A stretch of DNA of 64,000 nucleotides from Streptomyces sp. NBC_00659 (GTDB taxonomy: Bacteria > Actinomycetota > Actinomycetes > Streptomycetales > Streptomycetaceae). The stretch covers positions 1-64,000 of the forward strand of contig NZ_CP109031.1 of assembly GCF_036226925.1 (NCBI RefSeq). The letters are read 5' to 3'. The notes under the pieces were generated by a model. The model saw nothing but the letters and a program-made list of their open reading frames with translations. It was not told the DNA's origin and ran no database searches. Positions 16,597 through 53,779 of the stretch are shown here, piece after piece (positions within the stretch are counted from its first letter, which is position 1; each line of letters opens with the position of its first letter). The translations under genes and the position numbers were made by a program.

Positions 16597-17232
16597 GTGA
16601 CCGAGCAATCTTTCAAGCAGAGCCGTGATGTGGCCCAGTTCCAGAACTGGGGCCCCACCTATGAGGACAGCCGAATTCAGCGGATCCGGGACCGGATTCA
16701 TCAGTCGCTCGTCGACTGGGTCGGCGAGCAGGGAGTCCGGCCGCAGAACGTGCTCGACGTGGGCTGCGGGACGGGTGCGCTGCTGCGGCGCGTCGGGATC
16801 CGCTTCCCGGACGCCGAGCTGACCGGCGTGGACGTGTCCCCGAGCATGGTGGAGACGGCACGCGCGAAGGTCCCCGAGGGGCTTCCCGTGACGTTCGTGC
16901 ACGGGGCGGCGGAGCAACTGCCGTTCGAGGACGCGTCGTTCGACCTGGTCGTCTCGACGATCTGCTTCCACCACTGGCGCAGCCGCAACGAGGGGCTCGC
17001 CGAGATCCAGCGGGTGCTCAGGCCGGGCGGCCGCGTTTTCATCGCCGACCACTACGCGGTCGGCTGGCTGCGTCCGTTCTTCGCGGTGACCCGCTGCCGC
17101 GACCGGGTGCACACCCGCGAGGAACTGACCCGCATGTACGGCGCGGCCGGTCTGCGGGCGGACCGGTGGAAGCTGCTCGACCGGCTGGCGAAGCTGCCGT
17201 TCATCCACGGGATCGGCGCCGTCAAGCCGTGA
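16597..17232 (+). CDS. SAM-dependent methyltransferase (class I)
   Basis: A 211-residue methyltransferase with motif [10 protein letters not shown] at about residues 49-57, an acidic T-G-V-D-V residue near 77, and post-I and motif II regions (F-D-L-V-V-S near 115, L-R-P-G-G-R-V near 142). It transfers a methyl group from S-adenosylmethionine, probably to an oxygen of the polyketide or its aromatic ring. The start is a GTG with AAGGGG upstream. It lies between the cluster's divergent promoter region and the first PKS gene, separated from the latter by hairpins. Confidence 0.82.
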   Translation: MTEQSFKQSRDVAQFQNWGPTYEDSRIQRIRDRIHQSLVDWVGEQGVRPQNVLDVGCGTGALLRRVGIRFPDAELTGVDVSPSMVETARAKVPEGLPVTFVHGAAEQLPFEDASFDLVVSTICFHHWRSRNEGLAEIQRVLRPGGRVFIADHYAVGWLRPFFAVTRCRDRVHTREELTRMYGAAGLRADRWKLLDRLAKLPFIHGIGAVKP

Positions 17233-17246
17233 TCGGAAGCCATCCG

Positions 17247-17307
17247 GCACCGCCCCGTGGCGGTGCGTCGAGCGGATGACGAGGGGCCGGGGATCCTCAC
17301 CGGCCCC
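17247..17307 (+). terminator. Tandem hairpins between methyltransferase and PKS gene
   Basis: Hairpin 1 is GCACCGCC (17247-17254) paired with 17259-17266 over a 4-base loop. Hairpin 2 is GGGGCCGG (17283-17290) paired with 17300-17307, followed by the pyrimidine-rich CTCTTTTCCTCTCC. This looks like an intrinsic terminator or attenuator. Only 67 bases separate it from the PKS start codon, so the PKS genes depend on read-through, a very short own promoter region, or relief of termination. Confidence 0.55.
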
Positions 17308-17374
17308 AGCCGCTCTTTTCCTCTCCATTTCCCGCGTTTCTGCTCCGTCTTCGCGTGACCGAGGAGTCTGTTCC

Positions 17375-30799
<13,425 letters not shown>

Positions 30800-33754
30800 A
30801 GGACGTGATGTTCGCGGCCGAGGACGATCTCCTCGACCAGACCCAGTACACCCAGGCCGCCCTCTTCGCCTTCGAGACCGCCCTCCACCGGCTCGTCACC
30901 AGCTGGGGCATCACCCCCGACACCCTGGCCGGACACTCCATCGGCGAACTCACCGCCGCCCACCTCGCCGGACTGTGGACCCTGGACGACGCCGCCCGCG
31001 TGGTCACCGCACGCGGACGCCTCATGCAAGCCCTCCCCGCCGGCGGCGCCATGGCCGCCATCGAAGCAACCGAACAGGAAATAACCCCGCTGCTGCGCGG
31101 ACAGGCCGTCATCGCCGCCGTCAACGGACCCACCTCCACCGTCATCTCCGGCGACGAAGAATCCGTGGAAGCGGTCCTCGCCGAACTCTCCACCCAGGGA
31201 CGGAAGGTCAAACGGCTCACCGTCAGCCACGCCTTCCACTCACCCCTCATGGAACCCATGCTCCACGACTTCCAACAAGTCCTGGAGTCGGTCGAGTTCC
31301 ACTCCCCCACCCTGCCGATCATCTCCAACCTCACCGGACAACCCGCCGACCCCACCGACCTCCAGACCCCGACCTACTGGGTCCGCCACGTCCGCCAGAC
31401 CGTCCGCTTCCACGACAGCCTCCACACCCTCGCCGACCAGAACACCACCCGCCTCCTCGAAATCGGACCCGACGGAATCCTCACCGCCCTCGCCGCAGAC
31501 ACCCTCGAAGACACCACGTCCATCGCCACCCAGACCCGAAAGCACTCCGGGCCCTCGGCTCTGCTCGATGCCGTCGCCCAGCTCCACGTGCACGGCGCGT
31601 TGGTCGACTGGAGCGCCTACCTCGCGGGCTCCGGCGACGGGACCGTCGACCTGCCCACCTACCCCTTCCAGCACACCCACTACTGGCTGGAGCCCACGGC
31701 CGCCGAGGAACCGGCAGGCACTGATGCCCAGTTGTGGGAGGCCGTCGAGGGCGACGATCTCCAGTCGCTGGCCGAGGTGCTGGGGACGGACGTGGACGAA
31801 CGGCTGGAGGCGCTGCTGCCGCTGCTCTCGTCGTACCGCCGGGCGGTACGGCACGAGGACGCGACGACGGCCTGGCGGTACCGGGTCGGCTGGCAGCGGC
31901 TGGTGTCCGGGCGGGGTTCGGGCCCGGGTGGGCAGGCACGCCGTTGGCTGGTCGTGCTGCCGGAGGAGTCGGCGGCGGACTCGCCGTACTCGGATCTGAG
32001 CGGTCTGGAGGGGAAGGGTGTCGTGCCCGTCCCGCTGCGGCTGCCGAAGGGGGCTGGCCGGGCTGCGGTGGCGGAGGCTCTGCGTGCCGCCGCGCCGGCG
32101 GGGCCGGACGAGATCGGTGGCGTGCTGTCCCTGCTCGGGCTGGACGAAGAGCCTCTGGAGGAGTTCCCGTCCGTGTCCGCCGGGCTCGCCGGCACTCTCG
32201 CGCTCAGCCAGGCCCTCGGTGACATCGGTCTGGCCTGCCCGCTGTGGCTGGCCACCAGCGGTGCCGTCGCCGTCGGCGCCGGCGACGCCGTCACCCGGCC
32301 GACCCAGACCCAGCTCTGGGGTCTGGGGCAGACGTTGGGGGCGGAATCTCCGGACCGGTGGGGCGGGCTGATCGATCTGCCCGCCGTGCCCGACACCCGC
32401 ACGCTGGAGCAACTGGCCGCCGTACTCGCCGACCCGCAGGACGAGAACCAGCTCGCCCTGCGCCCTTCCGGCGCCCACGCCCGCCGCCTCACCCACACCA
32501 CCCACACCACCCCCGACCAGCACTGGCAACCCCACGGCACCGTCCTCGTCACCGGCGGCACCGGCGCCCTCGGCACCCACGTCGCCCGCTGGCTCGCCAC
32601 CCACGGAGCCCAGCACCTCATCCTCACCAGCCGACGCGGACCCCACGCACCAGGAGCAGCACAACTCCAGACCGAACTCGAAAACCTCGGCACCCACGTC
32701 ACCATCACCGCCTGCGACACCTCCGACCGCCACGCCCTCGCCGCACTCCTCGACCAACACCCGCTCAACGCCGTCGTCCACACCGCCGGCGTCCTCGACG
32801 ACGGCGTCCTGGACACCCTCACCCCCCACCGCCTCCACACCGTCCTGACCGCCAAAGCCACCACCGCCCACCACCTCCACGAACTCACCACCGGACACGA
32901 CCTCGACGCCTTCATCCTCTTCTCGTCCGTGGCGGGGGCGTTCGGGGCCGCCGGACAGGGGAACTACGCGGCGGCCAACGCCTACCTGGACGGCCTCGCG
33001 GAGCACCGCCGCTCCCTCGGACTGCCCGCCACCTCCATCGCCTGGGGCGCCTGGGCCGAGGGCGGCATGGCGACCGGCGGAGCGGCGGCCAGGCGGCTGG
33101 AGCTGAGCGGGGTGCGGCCGATGGCGCCGCAGGACGCGGTGGCGAAGCTGCGGCACGCCGCGGACGGCCGTACGGGCGGGTTCGTCGTCGCGGACATCGC
33201 GTGGGACCTGTTCACCCGGGAGTCGGGCTCCGGCCGGCCGAACCCGCTGTTCACTGCCCTGCCCGAGGTACGGGCGGCCCAGCCGGACGGCACGGCCGAA
33301 CGGCGGGAGGCGGAGCCGGCCGAGGCACTGCTCGCGCGGCTCGCGGACGCGTCGGGGCCCGAGCGGGTCCGGGTGCTCGGCGGGCTGGTGCGGCGCGGGG
33401 CGGCCGAGGTGCTCGGCTTCGGTTCGCCCGACGCGGTCGATCCGGAACGGGGCTTCGTGGAGCTCGGCTTCGACTCGCTGCTCGCGGTCCGGCTGCGCAA
33501 CCGGCTGGGCGCGGAGACGGGTCTGCGGCTGCCGCACACGGTGATCTACGACCACCCGACCCCGGCGGCGCTGGCCGCGCACCTGCTGGCGGAGCTGTTC
33601 GCCGCCCCGGAGGAGGACCCCGAGCCGGTGCCGGAGGTCGTACCGGACGGCGCGCTGCTGGAGACCGACCTGGACGCGCTCGATGTGGACGCACTGATCC
33701 AACTGACACGCAAGAGCCTGTGAAACCCTCTTCATCGCGGGAGCTGGACAGCGA

Positions 33755-45514
<11,760 letters not shown>

Positions 45515-45530
45515 GACGGAGAGAACTCGC

Positions 45531-48500
45531 ATGACGACCAACGAAGACAAGCTCCGCGAGTACCTCAAGCGGGCCATCACCGACGCCCGTCAGGCCCACC
45601 GCAGGCTGCGCGAGGTCGAGGAGGAGAAGTACGAGCCCATCGCCGTCGTGTCGATGAGCTGCCGGCTGCCGGGCGGGGTGCGTTCGCCCGAGGATCTGTG
45701 GCGGCTCGTCGAAGCGGGCACGGACGCGGTCGGCACTTTCCCGGCCGACCGCGGCTGGGACGTGGAGAACCTGTACGACCCCGACCCGGACGCCCCGGGC
45801 AGGATCTACGCCGAGGGCGGTGGCTTCCTCGACGACGCGGGCGGCTTCGACGCCGGCTTCTTCGGGATCAGCCCGCGTGAGGCGCTCGCCATGGACCCGC
45901 AGCAGCGGCTGCTCCTGGAGACCTCCTGGGAGGCGTTCGAGCGGGCGGGCATCGACCCGCACTCGGTGCGCGGCGGCCGGGTCGGCGTCTTCGCCGGCAC
46001 CAGCGGCCAGGACTACGCGATGCTGGCCGCGGGCGCCGCCGGCGACGACGGCTATCTCGCCATCGGCAACGCGGCGAGCGTCGTCTCCGGCCGCATCTCC
46101 TACACGCTGGGCCTGGAGGGCCCGGCGGTCACGGTCGACACGGCCTGCTCGTCCTCGCTGGTCGCGATCCACCTGGCGGCCCAGTCCCTGCGGCTCGGCG
46201 AGTGCGAACTCGCCCTCGCGGGCGGCGTCGCGGTCGTCTCGACGCCCGAGGGGCTGGTGGCCTTCAGCCGCCAGCGGGGGCTGGCCCGCGACGGCCGCTG
46301 CAAGGCCTTCTCCGCGGCGGCCGACGGCTTCGGTTACGCCGAGGGCGTGGGTGTGCTGCTCCTGGAGCGGCTGTCCGACGCGCAGAAGAAGGGCCACAAG
46401 GTCCTGGGCGTCATCCGTGGTTCGGCCGTCAACCAGGACGGTGCGAGCAACGGCCTCACCGCGCCGAACGGTCCGTCGCAGCAGCGGGTCATCCGGCAGG
46501 CTCTCGCCAACGCCCGTATCACGGCCGCCGATGTGGACACGGTGGAGGCGCACGGCACCGGCACCAAGCTGGGTGACCCGATCGAGGCACAGGCTCTGCT
46601 GGCCACCTACGGCAAGGACGACCGCGAACAGCCTCTGTGGCTGGGCTCGTTGAAGTCGAACATCGGGCATGCGCAGGCCGCCGCGGGCGTGGCCGGTGTG
46701 ATCAAGATGGTGCAGGCGATGCGGCACGGGGTGCTGCCCAAAACCCTGCACGCCGACGAGCCGACCCCGCACGTCGACTGGTCGGCGGGTGCGGTGGAGC
46801 TGCTGGCCCAGGCCCGGGACTGGCCCGAGGCCGACCGGCCGCGGCGGGCCGGTGTGTCCTCCTTCGGGATCAGCGGCACCAACGCGCATGTGATCCTGGA
46901 GCAGGCACCGGCCGAGGAGCCCGCCGAGCAGGCTGAGGTCCAGCCGGGACGTGAACTGCCCGTTGTGCCCTGGGTGTTGTCGGCCAAGAGCCGGCCCGCG
47001 CTGCGGGAGCAGGCCGCACGGCTCGCCGCGCACGTCACCAGTGACCAGGACGCGTCGCCGCTGGATGTGGCGCTGTCGCTGGCCGTGTCACGGACCGGCT
47101 TCGACCAGCGGGCCGTCGTCGTCGGCGCGAACCGGCAGGAACTGATCGCGGGGCTCACGACCGTGGCCGAGGGACGCCCCGGGATCATCTCCGGGACCGC
47201 CAAAGCCGGGCGCACCGCGTTCCTGTTCACCGGACAGGGCGCCCAACAGGCCGGTATGGGGCGCGAGTTGTATAACGCCTTCCCCGTCTTCGCCGACGCG
47301 CTGGACACCGCATGCGCCGCACTCGACGCTCATCTGGACCGGCCGCTGAAGGACGTGATGTTCGCGGCCGAGGACGCGGCACTGGACCAGACCCAGTACA
47401 CGCAGGCCGCCCTGTTCGCCTTCGAGATTGCCCTTTACCGGCTCGTCACCAGCTGGGGCATCACCCCCGACACCCTGGCCGGACACTCCATCGGCGAACT
47501 CACCGCCGCCCACCTGGCCGGACTGTGGACCCTGGACGACGCCGCACGGGTGGTCGCCGCACGCGGACGCCTCATGCAAGCCCTCCCGGCCGGCGGCGCC
47601 ATGGCCGCCATCGAAGCAACCGAACAGGAAATAACCCCCCTGCTGCGCGGACAGGCCGTCATCGCCGCCGTCAACGGACCCACCTCCACCGTCATCTCCG
47701 GCGACAAAGTCTCCGTCGAAGCGGTCCTTGCCGAACTCTCCGCCCAGGGACGGAAGGTCAAACGGCTCACCGTCAGCCACGCCTTCCACTCACCCCTCAT
47801 GGAACCCATGCTCCACGACTTCCAACAAGTCCTGGAGTCGGTCGAGTTCCACTCCCCCACCCTGCCGATCATCTCCAACCTCACCGGACAACCCGCCGAC
47901 CCCACCGACCTCCAGACCCCGACCTACTGGGTCCGCCACATCCGCCAGGCCGTCCGCTTCCACGACAGCCTGCACACCCTCGCCGACCAGGGCACCACCC
48001 GCTTCCTCGAAATCGGACCCGACGGCGTCCTCACCGCCCTCGCCCAACAGAACCTGGACGACACCACCGCCGCCGCCACCCAGACCAGAAAGCACACCGG
48101 ACCCAAAGCCCTGCTCGACGCCGTCGCCCGCCTGCACGTCCACGGCACGACCGTCGACTGGAGCGCCTACCTCGCAGACACCGGCGCCGAAACCGTCGAC
48201 CTGCCCACCTACCCCTTCCAGCACACCCACTACTGGCTCGAACCGAACACCCCCAAGAAGACGGTCCTTGCACAGGCCGTCCCCGAGGACGCCGATGCGG
48301 CCCTTGACGGCCCGACTCTGGTACAGCAGCTGGCTGCGCTCCCCCGCGCCGAGCAGGAGCGCGCGCTCCTGGACCTCGTACGGGCCGAGGCCGCGGGCGT
48401 GCTCGGGCATGCGGATGTCAACGAGGTCGAGCCGGAGAGTGCCTTCAAGGATCTGGGGTTCGACTCGCTGACCTCCGTGGAGTTCCGAAACCGGCTGCGT

Positions 48501-51500
48501 GCGGCGATCGGGGTCGAGCTGCCCGCGTCCCTCGTCTTCGACCACCCGGCCCCGCAGCGGCTCGCGGACCACTTGTGGGCGGAACTGCTCGGCAACGGCG
48601 AGCCGCAGGCCGCCGCGCGGGTCACGGCGGCCGCGCTCGACGAGCCGGTCGCCATCGTGTCGATGAGCTGCCGTTACCCCGGCGGGGTCGGCTCGCCCGA
48701 GGAGCTGTGGCGGCTGGTGGTGGAGGGCACGGACGCCATCGGTCCGTTCCCCTCCGACCGTGGCTGGGACATCGACAGCCTCTACGATCCCGACCCGGGC
48801 GTCTCCGGCCGTACGTACGTCCGTGAGGCGGGCTTCCTGCACGACGCGGCGGAGTTCGACGCGGAGTTCTTCGGGATCAGTCCGCGTGAGGCGCTCGCGA
48901 TGGACCCGCAGCAGCGGCTGCTGCTGGAGGCGTCCTGGGAGGCGTTCGAGCGGGCCGGGATCGATCCGGCGTCGTTGCGCGGCAGCCAGACCGGTGTGTA
49001 CGCGGGTGTCGTCGCCCACGACTACGGGACCCGGCTGGAGAAGGTGCCGGAGGAGCTGGAGGGCTACCTCTCCAGCGGAGGCGCCGCCAGTGTGGTCTCG
49101 GGCCGGGTCTCCTACACCTTCGGTCTCGAAGGGCCGGCGGTGACCGTCGACACGGCATGCTCGTCCTCGCTGGTCGCGATCCATCTGGCCGCGCAGTCCC
49201 TGCGGACGGGTGAGTGCTCGATGGCGCTGGCCGGCGGTGTGACCGTCATGGCGACGCCGGGCGCCTTCCTGGACTTCAGCCGCCAGCGCGGGCTCGCGCC
49301 CGACGGGCGGTGCAAGTCGTTCGCGGCGGAGGCCGACGGGACGATCTGGTCCGAGGGCATCGGTGTCCTGCTCCTCGAGCGGCTGTCCGACGCCCGTCGC
49401 CGTGGCCACCAGGTGCTCGGTGTCATCCGTGGTTCGGCCGTCAACCAGGACGGTGCCTCGAACGGCCTCTCCGCCCCCAACGGCCCCTCCCAGCAGCGGG
49501 TGATCCGGCAGGCCCTCGCCAACGCCCGTATCACGGCCGCCGATGTGGACACGGTGGAGGCACACGGCACCGGCACCAAACTCGGCGACCCGATCGAGGC
49601 ACAAGCCCTCCTCGCCACCTATGGCAAGGACCGCGAACAGCCTTTGTGGCTGGGCTCGTTGAAGTCCAACATCGGGCACACACTGGCCGCCGCCGGTGTC
49701 GGCGGTGTGATCAAGATGGTGCAGGCGATGCGGCATGGGGTGCTGCCCAAGACCCTGCACGTGGATGAGCCGACTCCGCATGTGGACTGGTCGGCGGGCG
49801 CGGTGGAGCTGCTGGCCGAAGCCCGGGACTGGCCCGAGGCGGACCGGCCGCGCCGGGCGGGTGTGTCCTCCTTCGGTATCAGTGGCACCAACGCGCACAT
49901 CATCGTCGAGCAGGCACCGCCAAAGGAGCAGCCCGAGGCAGAACCGGTGCGCGAACTGCCGGTCACCCCCTGGCTGTTGTCGGCCAAGAGCCAGGGAGCA
50001 CTGCGGGACCAGGCCGCACGGCTCGCCGCCCACCTCTCCGGGCGCGACCACACTCCCGCCGAGATCGCCCTGTCGCTGGCCACCACCCGCGCCCGCCTCG
50101 ACCAACGGGCCGTGGTCATCGGCAGCAACCTGGAGGAACTCCTCGCCGGTCTCGCGGCCGTGGCCGAGGGGAGTCCCGGCGCCCTCACCGGGAGTGCCCA
50201 GGCCGGGCGGACGGCGTTCCTGTTCACCGGTCAGGGCGCCCAACAGGCCGGTATGGGGCGTGAGTTGTATGACGCCTTCCCCGTCTTCGCCGACGCGCTG
50301 GACGCCGCATGCGCCGCACTCGACACCCATCTGGACCGGCCGCTGAAGGACGTGATGTTCGCGGCCGACAACAATCTCCTCGACCAGACCCAGTACACCC
50401 AGGCCGCCCTCTTCGCCTTCGAGATTGCCCTCCACCGGCTCGTCACCAGCTGGGGCATCACCCCCGACACCCTGGCCGGACACTCCATCGGCGAACTCAC
50501 CGCCGCCCACCTCGCCGGACTGTGGACCCTGGACGACGCCGCCCGCGTGGTCACCGCACGCGGACGCCTCATGCAAGCCCTCCCCGCCGGCGGCGCCATG
50601 GCCGCCATCGAAGCAACCGAACAGGAAATCACCCCACTGCTCCGCGGACAGGCCGTCATCGCCGCCGTCAACGGACCCACCTCCACCGTCATCTCCGGCG
50701 ACGAAGAATCCGTGGAAGCGGTCCTCGCCGAACTCTCGGCCCAGGGACGGAAGGTCAAACGGCTGACCGTCAGCCACGCCTTCCACTCGCCCCTCATGGA
50801 ACCCATGCTCGACGACTTCCAACAGGTCCTGGAGTCGGTCGAGTTCCACTCCCCCACCCTGCCGATCATCTCCAACCTCACCGGACAACCCGCCGACCCC
50901 GACCAGCTCACCACCCCCGCCTACTGGGTCCGCCACATCCGCGAAGCCGTCCGCTTCCACGACAGCCTGCGCACCCTCGCCGACCAGAACACCACCCGCC
51001 TCCTCGAAATCGGACCCGACGGCATCCTCACCGCCCTCGCCGCAGACACCCTCGAAGACACCACGTCCATCGCCACCCAGACCCGCAAGCACACCGGGCC
51101 CACCGCACTCGTCGAGGCCCTCGCCCAGCTCCACGTCCACGGCACCCCCGTCGACTGGACCGCCTACCTCGCAGACACCGGCGCCAAAACCGTCGACCTG
51201 CCCACCTACCCCTTCCAGCACACCCACTACTGGCTCGAGAGCTCGCTGCAGAGCGTGGTTTCGACGCTCGGGGAAAGTGCGGCCGTTCCGGTGGCCGACG
51301 CTGGGGAGGCCGCGCGGCTGGCGGGGTTGCCGGAGGGCGAGCGGGTGGATGCGCTGCTGGCGCATGTGCGGGAGCAGTCCGCGGCAGTGCTCGGGTATGC
51401 GGACGCCGGTGGGGTGGTGGCGCAGCGGTCGTTCCTGGAGTCCGGGTTCGACTCGCTGACCGCAGTGGAGCTGCGCAACCGGCTCAAGGCGCTGACCGGG

Positions 51501-52469
51501 CTGCGGCTCGGCGCGACGCTGATGTTCGACCATCCGACGCCCGAGCGGCTGGCCGCGTATCTGGCCGAGCAGCTCGGCGCGCGCGAGGTGGCGGACGAGG
51601 CGGCCGGAGAGGGGCCGGGGCCGATCGGGTCGCTGTACTGGCGGGCCTGTGAGCTGGGCAAGTTCGACGAGGCGCAGGAGGTGCTCAAGGCCGCGTCGCT
51701 GCTGCAGGAGCAGTTCCGTACGCCGGCTGAGGGGGTTCTTCCGGAGCCGGTGCGGCTGGCGACCGGTCCGGCGGACGGTGACGGGCCGGTGCTGGTCTGC
51801 TTCCCGTCGTTCAGCCCGGTGGCGGGTCCGCACGAGTACGCCCGTTTCGCCGCGTATTTCAGGGACGTACGGGATGTGTGGGCGCTGCCGGAGCCGGGGT
51901 TCGTCGGCGGGGAGAGCCTGCCGGCGGATGTGACCGCGCTGGCCGGGGCGCATGCCGAGGCGGCCCTGCGGTGCGCGGCCGGGCGGCCGTTCGTGCTGGT
52001 GGGACGTTCGGCGGGCGGCTGGGTCGCGCACGCGGTGGCCCAGCGGCTGGAGGAACTGGGCTCGCCGGCCGCGGCGATGGTGCTGCTCGACAGCTCCTCG
52101 CCGTCGGCGATGCAGAACTCGCCCGCCGCCACGGAGATGGCGAAGGCGATGCTCGACCGCGAGAACACCTTCGACCTGCTCAGCGACGAGCGGTTGTCGG
52201 CGATGGGCGGCTACATCCGGGTCTTCGAGGGCTGGGAGCCGCGGGGCCTGGCCACCCGGACGCTGCTGATCCGTGCCTCCGAGCACTTCGCGCAGGAGGC
52301 GCCGGACGGGGACGGCTGGCGGGCGGACTGGGAGTTCGCGGACGACCGGCTGGACGTGCCCGGAAACCACTTCACGATCCTCGAGGACCTTTCACACTCC
52401 ACCGCCGGGGCGGCACACGGCTGGCTGGAGGCGCTCACGGACGACGGCAACCAGGGAGAAAACCGATGA
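45531..52469 (+). CDS. Type I PKS C: modules 6 and 7 with thioesterase
   Basis: A 2312-residue PKS beginning with a charged coiled-coil docking helix (residues 1-34, D-K-L-R-E-Y-L-K-R), then KS-AT-ACP twice, then a C-terminal thioesterase. Neither module has any reductive domain, so the last two extensions leave beta-ketones. The start is 16 bases after PKS B with GGAGAGA upstream. The stop TGA overlaps the start of the FAD monooxygenase gene in ATGA, indicating translational coupling. It completes and releases the chain. Confidence 0.93.
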   Translation: MTTNEDKLREYLKRAITDARQAHRRLREVEEEKYEPIAVVSMSCRLPGGVRSPEDLWRLVEAGTDAVGTFPADRGWDVENLYDPDPDAPGRIYAEGGGFLDDAGGFDAGFFGISPREALAMDPQQRLLLETSWEAFERAGIDPHSVRGGRVGVFAGTSGQDYAMLAAGAAGDDGYLAIGNAASVVSGRISYTLGLEGPAVTVDTACSSSLVAIHLAAQSLRLGECELALAGGVAVVSTPEGLVAFSRQRGLARDGRCKAFSAAADGFGYAEGVGVLLLERLSDAQKKGHKVLGVIRGSAVNQDGASNGLTAPNGPSQQRVIRQALANARITAADVDTVEAHGTGTKLGDPIEAQALLATYGKDDREQPLWLGSLKSNIGHAQAAAGVAGVIKMVQAMRHGVLPKTLHADEPTPHVDWSAGAVELLAQARDWPEADRPRRAGVSSFGISGTNAHVILEQAPAEEPAEQAEVQPGRELPVVPWVLSAKSRPALREQAARLAAHVTSDQDASPLDVALSLAVSRTGFDQRAVVVGANRQELIAGLTTVAEGRPGIISGTAKAGRTAFLFTGQGAQQAGMGRELYNAFPVFADALDTACAALDAHLDRPLKDVMFAAEDAALDQTQYTQAALFAFEIALYRLVTSWGITPDTLAGHSIGELTAAHLAGLWTLDDAARVVAARGRLMQALPAGGAMAAIEATEQEITPLLRGQAVIAAVNGPTSTVISGDKVSVEAVLAELSAQGRKVKRLTVSHAFHSPLMEPMLHDFQQVLESVEFHSPTLPIISNLTGQPADPTDLQTPTYWVRHIRQAVRFHDSLHTLADQGTTRFLEIGPDGVLTALAQQNLDDTTAAATQTRKHTGPKALLDAVARLHVHGTTVDWSAYLADTGAETVDLPTYPFQHTHYWLEPNTPKKTVLAQAVPEDADAALDGPTLVQQLAALPRAEQERALLDLVRAEAAGVLGHADVNEVEPESAFKDLGFDSLTSVEFRNRLRAAIGVELPASLVFDHPAPQRLADHLWAELLGNGEPQAAARVTAAALDEPVAIVSMSCRYPGGVGSPEELWRLVVEGTDAIGPFPSDRGWDIDSLYDPDPGVSGRTYVREAGFLHDAAEFDAEFFGISPREALAMDPQQRLLLEASWEAFERAGIDPASLRGSQTGVYAGVVAHDYGTRLEKVPEELEGYLSSGGAASVVSGRVSYTFGLEGPAVTVDTACSSSLVAIHLAAQSLRTGECSMALAGGVTVMATPGAFLDFSRQRGLAPDGRCKSFAAEADGTIWSEGIGVLLLERLSDARRRGHQVLGVIRGSAVNQDGASNGLSAPNGPSQQRVIRQALANARITAADVDTVEAHGTGTKLGDPIEAQALLATYGKDREQPLWLGSLKSNIGHTLAAAGVGGVIKMVQAMRHGVLPKTLHVDEPTPHVDWSAGAVELLAEARDWPEADRPRRAGVSSFGISGTNAHIIVEQAPPKEQPEAEPVRELPVTPWLLSAKSQGALRDQAARLAAHLSGRDHTPAEIALSLATTRARLDQRAVVIGSNLEELLAGLAAVAEGSPGALTGSAQAGRTAFLFTGQGAQQAGMGRELYDAFPVFADALDAACAALDTHLDRPLKDVMFAADNNLLDQTQYTQAALFAFEIALHRLVTSWGITPDTLAGHSIGELTAAHLAGLWTLDDAARVVTARGRLMQALPAGGAMAAIEATEQEITPLLRGQAVIAAVNGPTSTVISGDEESVEAVLAELSAQGRKVKRLTVSHAFHSPLMEPMLDDFQQVLESVEFHSPTLPIISNLTGQPADPDQLTTPAYWVRHIREAVRFHDSLRTLADQNTTRLLEIGPDGILTALAADTLEDTTSIATQTRKHTGPTALVEALAQLHVHGTPVDWTAYLADTGAKTVDLPTYPFQHTHYWLESSLQSVVSTLGESAAVPVADAGEAARLAGLPEGERVDALLAHVREQSAAVLGYADAGGVVAQRSFLESGFDSLTAVELRNRLKALTGLRLGATLMFDHPTPERLAAYLAEQLGAREVADEAAGEGPGPIGSLYWRACELGKFDEAQEVLKAASLLQEQFRTPAEGVLPEPVRLATGPADGDGPVLVCFPSFSPVAGPHEYARFAAYFRDVRDVWALPEPGFVGGESLPADVTALAGAHAEAALRCAAGRPFVLVGRSAGGWVAHAVAQRLEELGSPAAAMVLLDSSSPSAMQNSPAATEMAKAMLDRENTFDLLSDERLSAMGGYIRVFEGWEPRGLATRTLLIRASEHFAQEAPDGDGWRADWEFADDRLDVPGNHFTILEDLSHSTAGAAHGWLEALTDDGNQGENR
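45630..48580 (+). other. PKS module 6: KS-AT-ACP, non-reducing
   Basis: KS6 Cys is at 46146. AT6 has GHSIGE (Ser 47487) and HAFH (malonyl). The AT post-linker runs straight into the ACP (Ser 48465) with no KR remnant. Predicted result: acetate extension with the previous carbonyl kept as a ketone. Confidence 0.85.
48640..52469 (+). other. PKS module 7: KS-AT-ACP-TE, non-reducing, chain release
   Basis: KS7 Cys is at 49158; AT7 has GHSIGE (Ser 50484) and HAFH (malonyl); ACP7 Ser is at 51453. The TE (about 51620-52469) has G-R-S-A-G-G with nucleophile Ser at 52008 (residue 2160) and a late G-N-H-F with the catalytic His. The substrate of the TE should be a 3,5-dioxo thioester, which can cyclise to a 4-hydroxy-2-pyrone or be closed by a chain hydroxyl; which one cannot be told. 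Confidence 0.82.
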
Positions 52470-53674
52470 AGATCATCATTGTGGGCGCCGGTGTGGGCGG
52501 CGTGGCCGCTGCGGTCGCGCTGTCGCAGCGCCACGAGGTGGAGGTGTATGAGGCCGCCGACCAGCTGCGTACGGACGGCAACGGCGTGCTGCTGTACCCC
52601 AACGCCACGGGAATCCTCGACGAGTTGGGGGTCCCGGCCGAGAGCGTCGACGGGGCGCGTATGGAGGCGCTGGACCTGGTCGCGGACGGGGACACCCGGC
52701 TGATGCGGCTGGATCTGTCGCGGCTGGCGCGGCACTTCGGTGCCGAGATCCTGGTGACCAAGCGCGGTCATGTGCTGGCGAAGCTGGCCGGGCGGCTGCC
52801 GGACGGCGTGGTGCGGTTCGGCAAGCGGGCGGTGGCCGTCGAGGAGGCCGGCGGGAAGGCGACCGTGGCCTTCGAGGACGGCACGCGGGCCGTGGGTGAT
52901 GTGGTGCTGGGTGCGGACGGGCACCGGTCGCAGGTGCGGCGGCTGCTGGTGGACGAGCAGCCGGCCGTCTATCTGGGCGATGCGACCTGGCACGGCATCA
53001 CCAAGCTGCCGCACGAGTTCGCCCATGGTTCGCGGATCCACTCGCTGTACGGCAAGGAGGGCATCTGTGTGGTGCACCCCGTCGGCGGTGGCGAGGTGTA
53101 CTGGGCGTTCGAACTGCCCTTCAGGGACGGCGACACGGCCCCGCCCGGGGTGGACGGCAGGCCGGCCGCGCCGGGTGCCTCCGCGGTGCGTAACCTGCGG
53201 GAGCGGTTCGGGCACTGGACGTCCACGCCGATGCCGACGCTGCTGGAGACGATCACCGACGCGGATGTCGGTGTCTTTCCGCACATCCTGCACAGCGTGC
53301 GGGAGAACTGGTCCGCCGGGCCGGTGACCCTGCTGGGCGACGCGGCGCACGCGGTGCCGCCGCGGCTGGGCATGGGTCTGTGCCAGGCGCTGGAGGACGC
53401 GTGGGTGCTGAACCGGGTGCTGTCCCAGCCGGGGGCGACTCCTCGGGAGGCGTTGCGCCGGTACGAGGCGCTGCGCTGGCCCCGGATGCGGAAGATGCAC
53501 TCGATCGCCACGATGATGGGCCGCCGCAATCTGCCGCTGCCGCCCGGGCTGCTGCGTGTGGTGGGCGGCCTGCTGCCGATGACCTCGTACCAGCGGTCCC
53601 AGCTGCGCAGTCTGAGCAACTACTTGAACGACGACGCTCCGCCGCTGCCGGCGCGGTCGCTGCGGGTGGCGTGA
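52466..53674 (+). CDS. FAD-dependent monooxygenase
   Basis: A 402-residue group A flavin monooxygenase (PHBH fold). It has GAGVGG at residues 7-12, the D-G motif G-A-D-G-H-R-S near 149-155, and the FAD-ribityl motif G-D-A-A-H-A-V-P-P near 289. Using NAD(P)H and O2 it hydroxylates or epoxidises; likely substrates are the resorcinol ring or a chain double bond. It overlaps the PKS C stop by four bases, so it is made together with the last PKS and probably acts late. A perfect terminator follows 24 bases after its stop. Confidence 0.88.
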   Translation: MKIIIVGAGVGGVAAAVALSQRHEVEVYEAADQLRTDGNGVLLYPNATGILDELGVPAESVDGARMEALDLVADGDTRLMRLDLSRLARHFGAEILVTKRGHVLAKLAGRLPDGVVRFGKRAVAVEEAGGKATVAFEDGTRAVGDVVLGADGHRSQVRRLLVDEQPAVYLGDATWHGITKLPHEFAHGSRIHSLYGKEGICVVHPVGGGEVYWAFELPFRDGDTAPPGVDGRPAAPGASAVRNLRERFGHWTSTPMPTLLETITDADVGVFPHILHSVRENWSAGPVTLLGDAAHAVPPRLGMGLCQALEDAWVLNRVLSQPGATPREALRRYEALRWPRMRKMHSIATMMGRRNLPLPPGLLRVVGGLLPMTSYQRSQLRSLSNYLNDDAPPLPARSLRVA

Positions 53675-53698
53675 TCCGTTCCCGCTGCTGCCGGTGAC

Positions 53699-53734
53699 GG
53701 TTCGGCCCCCTCTCGTGGGAGAGGGGGCCGAACC
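53699..53734. terminator. Bidirectional terminator
   Basis: A perfect 16-bp stem (53699-53714 with 53719-53734) and a 4-base loop GTGG lie between the convergent monooxygenase and ABC permease genes. The rightward PKS transcript and the leftward transporter transcript both end here. Confidence 0.92.
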
Positions 53735-53779
53735 TCTTCGGGGTGGGCCCGCGGGGGACGGGCCCTTTCAGGGGGTCGG

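Noticed and set aside
47790..52370. Minus-strand open frame of 1526 codons antisense to PKS C
   Set aside because: It mirrors the conserved PKS domains in a complementary frame; high GC keeps it free of stops. Composition (Gly/Arg/Val/His-rich) is not protein-like and there is no start signal.
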